64,000 nt of DNA from G963665925 sp963678925 (GTDB lineage: Bacteria > Bacillota > Clostridia > Peptostreptococcales > Acidaminobacteraceae), in contig OY787533.1 in the NCBI GenBank assembly GCA_963678925.1, positions 1,612,001 through 1,676,000 on the forward strand, written 5' to 3'. A program made the position numbers and the translations under genes. Under the pieces are notes generated by a model. It did not search any database, was not told the origin of the DNA, and saw nothing but the letters and a program-made list of their open reading frames with translations. Positions 61,216-64,000 of the stretch are shown here, in pieces. Positions within the stretch are counted from its first letter, which is position 1; every line of letters begins with the position of its first letter.

Positions 61216-61716
61216 TCAGCGCACACCATTATCCCCCGCCTGTCCACCGGCGATAATCACATCTGGTATTTCCTTTTGAAGGGCACTTAGCATTGCCTGT
61301 GCATTGATCGTATGGCCGTCTTTGATACCACAGCCTAAGACGATTACGGTTTTTAGCCTGTCCGTCTTAAGGCGCTCTCCAATTGTTTTGCCCGCAAGGG
61401 TTAAATCCGAATTCTCTTCAATCAGTACAGATTTCACCTTTGTATGCTCGAACCGCGTCACATTGATGTTGATGGTTCCATCGAGGAATTTTCCATCAAC
61501 GATTTCCCCGGCGGTGGTTACCCCAATGATTGACGCACCCGGCAGTGCGTCCTTAATGGTTTCGAGACAGGCCTGTATGACCGCCGTATCCTGTACGAAC
61601 AGGAAAAGCGCCCAGCTGAGTTCCGCTCCGCTGCGCGCCTTTCGTCTTTGGTTTTCATAGAGTATCTGTTTTTGATGTTGTACATATAAATATCGAAATC
61701 CCAGCCTTGTTCGCAT
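61216..61716 (-). pseudogene. Truncated FIST-domain sensor gene
   Basis: The 166-residue frame begins MRTRLGF and contains the FIST N-terminal core: ALFLFVQDT, ASIIGVTTAGEIVDG, TVIVLGCGIKDG and VIIAGGQAGDNG. FIST N continues beyond this GGxAGDNG motif and is followed by a FIST C domain, but here a stop follows two codons later, close to the TnpB element. The 3' part is not found on the other side of the element, so it was lost. The start lacks a clear ribosome binding site. FIST domains sense small ligands, often in signalling proteins. Confidence 0.7.
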
Positions 61717-61912
61717 GGTCAGTGCAAACTTGGTCAGGTTTGGTCATTGGTCGGTGTTCTACACATGTACGTCATTTCAGACGCAAAGGTCCCGGATTAT
61801 TTACTTGGTCGGTAATCCGGTGGCTGTATCTCGCATTCATTTGACAACATCAAAGCTCTTGCATGAACCGCCTCCTTGTTCCGTATTGATTTATGATGAA
61901 ATAATTCGCCTT

Positions 61913-63091
61913 CTAGCGACTTACGATTACAGCACTGCCCTGGCCGCCGCCGATACATAAGGTAGCCAGTCCGCTCTTTGCATCTCTTTTTTGCATTTCA
62001 TACAGGAGCGTTACCAGTATACGGGCGCCTGACCCCCCAATCGGATGGCCCAGTGCAATGGCACCGCCATTGACATTCACAATATCCATACTCAGTCCAA
62101 GCGCTCTTGCAACCGCTATCGACTGAGATGCAAAGGCCTCATTGGCTTCGATCAGCTCCAAGTCACTGGCCTCCATACCTGCTTTTTCAAGCGCCTTGCG
62201 TGTAGCAGGCACTGGTCCGTAGCCCATGATGGACGGATCGACACCCGCTGAAGCGAAGGCCTCAATACAGGCGATTGGCTCAATGCCCAGTTCCACTGCC
62301 TTTTCTTCAGACATGACAACAAAGGCAGCCGCACCATCATTGATTCCAGAAGCATTTCCCGCTGTGACCGTTCCCTCTTTTATAAAGGCTGGCCTTAGCT
62401 TTTCTAGCTTCTCAGGCGCCATGCCGTATTTGATGTACTCATCCTGATCAACGACAAGGGTACCCTTTTTTCGGTCCTTAATTTCAACAGGGACGATTTC
62501 AGCATCAAAGCGACCGCTCTTCTGCGCGGCCTCTGCCAATGTTTGGCTTCTAAGTGCAAAAGCGTCCTGTTCTGCTCTTGAAACATTAAACTCTGTTGCA
62601 ATGTTTTCCGCAGTGATGCCCATATGATACTTCTCGAAGGCGTCTGAAAGGCCATCCTTAATCATGGCATCTACAAGGTGTGTATCGCCCATGCGTGCAC
62701 CCCATCTTGCCTTGTCGAGCACATAGGGTGCCTGACTCATGTTTTCCATACCCCCTGCAAGCACAATATCCACATCACCGGACTGTATCATTTGAGCAGC
62801 CAGACTGACGGATCGCAGGCCGGAGCCACAGACCTTGTTCAGGGTCATGGCAGGCACTTCGATCGGCACACCGGCGTACACGGCAACCTGACGCGCAGGA
62901 TTCTGGCCAAGCCCTGCAGAAAGCACGTTGCCCAGCACGACCTCTTCAATTTGATCTGGGCTGATATTGGCACGCTTAATGGCTTCCTTTGCTGCAGTCG
63001 TTCCCAGTTCCACTGCAGAAACACCCTTGAAAACACCACCATAACTTCCTATAGGTGTTCTTGCAGCACCCGCAATTACAACTTTTCTCAT
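61913..63091 (-). CDS. thlA: Acetyl-CoA acetyltransferase (thiolase)
   Basis: A 392-residue thiolase. The acyl-enzyme cysteine is in LNKVCGSGLRSVSLA (about 88), the histidine in GGAIALGHPIGGSGARI and the second cysteine in LATLCIGGGQGSAVIV. It joins two acetyl-CoA to acetoacetyl-CoA, the entry to butyrate or butanol formation in clostridia. ATG 63091 is chosen because AAGGAGG lies 7 nt upstream; a longer frame to 63121 adds a charged leader. The next gene upstream encodes an acyl-CoA dehydrogenase, as expected in a butyrate pathway. Confidence 0.95.
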   Translation of the reverse strand: MRKVVIAGAARTPIGSYGGVFKGVSAVELGTTAAKEAIKRANISPDQIEEVVLGNVLSAGLGQNPARQVAVYAGVPIEVPAMTLNKVCGSGLRSVSLAAQMIQSGDVDIVLAGGMENMSQAPYVLDKARWGARMGDTHLVDAMIKDGLSDAFEKYHMGITAENIATEFNVSRAEQDAFALRSQTLAEAAQKSGRFDAEIVPVEIKDRKKGTLVVDQDEYIKYGMAPEKLEKLRPAFIKEGTVTAGNASGINDGAAAFVVMSEEKAVELGIEPIACIEAFASAGVDPSIMGYGPVPATRKALEKAGMEASDLELIEANEAFASQSIAVARALGLSMDIVNVNGGAIALGHPIGGSGARILVTLLYEMQKRDAKSGLATLCIGGGQGSAVIVSR

Positions 63092-63204
63092 ATAGCATTC
63101 CTCCTTGGTTTTCATTTCCATGAATATTTATTCGCAAGTTCGATGCCATTTTAAATGAATAAGTCTATTGGGAAACCTGTTGAAAACACTGGATTTTGAT
63201 ATAT

Positions 63205-63240
63205 GCAAAAAAGAAACACGATGCAAAATTGCACCACGTT
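63205..63240 (-). terminator. Intrinsic terminator of the acyl-CoA dehydrogenase gene
   Basis: On the minus strand AGAAACGTGGTGCAA pairs with TTGCATCGTGTTTCT with G-U wobbles through a 2-nt loop and is followed by TTTTTT. It lies about 185 bp after the gene, and thlA therefore has its own promoter. Confidence 0.7.
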
Positions 63241-63285
63241 TCTGTCGTTTTCTCAGATTCCGTTCATTTTACGTGCATAGAGCCT

Positions 63286-63321
63286 GTATGCAAAACCACA
63301 ACGCGTAGGGATTTTGCATAC
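63286..63321. promoter_or_regulatory. ATGCAAAA palindrome, candidate regulator-binding site
   Basis: GTATGCAAAA and TTTTGCATAC form a perfect 10-bp inverted repeat with a 16-nt spacer. Further copies of ATGCAAAA start at 63203 and 63221. A redox or fatty-acid regulator of the thlA/acyl-CoA dehydrogenase locus is possible. Confidence 0.45.
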
Positions 63322-63424
63322 GCCATAGGCAAATCACACGGACCATCAACTGAATATTCTCATCACAAACCCATTTTTTATGTAAATCTCTTTAATTCTC
63401 TCTATATTTCCATAAGGATCCTAT

Positions 63425-64000
63425 CTAAAGTACAGATGCGGAAATGACCATTCTCTGAACCTCTGAAGTGCCTTCGTAAATCTCTGTAATTTTCGCATCC
63501 CGCATCATGCGCTCGACCTCATACTTGGTCGTATAGCCGCATCCACCATGCAGTTGAACGGCTTTTGTGGTGACATCCATTGCTGTTTCAGATGCGAAAA
63601 GCTTAGCCATAGCCGCTTTTTCAGAATAAGCATTTCCACACTGTTTGGCGTCAGCTGCAGCATAGACCAGAAGCCTTGCCGCACTGATTCTTGTCTGCAT
63701 GTCTGCAATCTGAAACTGGGTGTTTTGAAAGGCAGAAATTGGCCGTCCGAACTGCTCACGGGATTTGACATAGGCTATGGTTTCATCAAGAGCGCCCTGG
63801 GCAATGCCCAGTGCCTGTGCAGCGATGCCGATTCTGCCGCCATCCAGGGTCCTGAGCGCTATCTTAAAGCCCTTGCCCTCTTCACCGAGTAAGTTTTCTT
63901 TTGGAACCCGCATGTTTTCAAAAAGGATTTCATAGGCAGTTGATCCCTTGATTCCCATCTTTTCGTACTTCTCGCCCAGTTTGAACCCTTCATATGTCGG
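63425..64000 (-). CDS. Acyl-CoA dehydrogenase, short-chain type (C-terminal part, 5' end outside window)
   Basis: The frame is open to the window edge, giving about 191 C-terminal residues. It holds the acyl-CoA dehydrogenase middle and C-terminal domains: EGKGFKIALRTLDGGRIGIAAQALG, REQFGRPISAFQNTQFQIADM, VQLHGGCGYTTKYEVERMMRDAKI and the catalytic region TEIYEGTSEVQRMVIS, whose glutamate acts as the base in short-chain (butyryl-CoA) enzymes. Together with thlA this fits butyrate-type fermentation. No electron-transfer-flavoprotein genes are visible inside the window. Confidence 0.92.
   Translation of the reverse strand, partial: PTYEGFKLGEKYEKMGIKGSTAYEILFENMRVPKENLLGEEGKGFKIALRTLDGGRIGIAAQALGIAQGALDETIAYVKSREQFGRPISAFQNTQFQIADMQTRISAARLLVYAAADAKQCGNAYSEKAAMAKLFASETAMDVTTKAVQLHGGCGYTTKYEVERMMRDAKITEIYEGTSEVQRMVISASVL

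Larger units (their letters stand above)
63092..63424. other. Intergenic region between thlA and the acyl-CoA dehydrogenase gene
   Basis: About 333 bp without a gene. It contains a terminator for the dehydrogenase and four copies of ATGCAAAA (two direct, two as a palindrome), described separately. The thlA promoter must lie in the lower-coordinate part. Confidence 0.6.

Noticed and set aside
1..64000. CRISPR array or prophage
   Set aside because: No set of regularly spaced direct repeats and no phage structural, integrase or lysis genes were seen in the window.

Overview
The window reads as chromosomal DNA of a motile, anaerobic Gram-positive bacterium, most likely class Clostridia. The reasons are an S-layer-homology (SLH) protein, an ECF vitamin transporter, chemoreceptors, a sigma-54 circuit, an acetyl-CoA acetyltransferase next to an acyl-CoA dehydrogenase, consistent AGGAGG-type ribosome binding sites and many rho-independent terminators. 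The species assignment is inference; no rRNA or tRNA gene was seen. Most genes are ordinary chromosomal genes. The only mobile element recognised is a TnpB-only IS200/IS605-type insertion near 59.6-61.1 kb.

Layout. 1-6.7 kb: end of a DcuR/CitB-like regulator, a membrane-free chemoreceptor fused to a betaine-binding-type domain, a YeiL-like Crp/Fnr regulator divergent from a YczE-like membrane protein, a phosphotriesterase-family hydrolase, a WYL regulator and small membrane or zinc-ribbon proteins. 7-16.9 kb: a TPR protein, an atypical response regulator, two transporters, a universal stress protein, a ferredoxin/FMN membrane redox pair, an orphan Cache histidine kinase and a Gfo/Idh/MocA oxidoreductase. 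16.9-25.4 kb: a 5-oxoproline circuit, with pxpA, an NRAMP-like transporter, pxpB and pxpC downstream of a Na+/solute symporter, histidine kinase and NtrC-type regulator. Both transcription units start at near-consensus -24/-12 promoters. 25.5-34.5 kb: a large secreted protein, membrane/zinc-ribbon proteins, a frameshifted TIM-barrel gene and a gnd-zwf-cyclase operon. 34.8-46 kb: RNase H, a lipoprotein/HD-GYP/hybrid-kinase signalling operon, an alkA-ogt alkylation repair pair, a tandem-HD protein and an HD-CHAD fusion.

The most interesting region is 46.05-56.8 kb. A promoter, a cobalamin riboswitch and an intrinsic terminator precede seven collinear genes. In order they encode a secreted protein with two alpha/alpha-barrel (terpenoid-cyclase-like) modules, an SLH-anchored protein with a DUF4430 (transcobalamin-like C-terminal) domain, a DUF4430 lipoprotein, EcfT, a fused EcfA-EcfA ATPase, an ECF S component and a second secreted alpha/alpha-barrel protein. 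Animal intrinsic factor and transcobalamin consist of an alpha6/alpha6 barrel plus a beta domain. This operon seems to encode those two halves on separate surface proteins that would hand vitamin B12 to an ECF importer. The function is inferred from the riboswitch, domain content and gene order.

56.9-64 kb: a second membrane-free chemoreceptor with a C-terminal sensor domain, a DUF89 protein, the TnpB element beside a truncated FIST gene, thlA and the 3' part of an acyl-CoA dehydrogenase gene.
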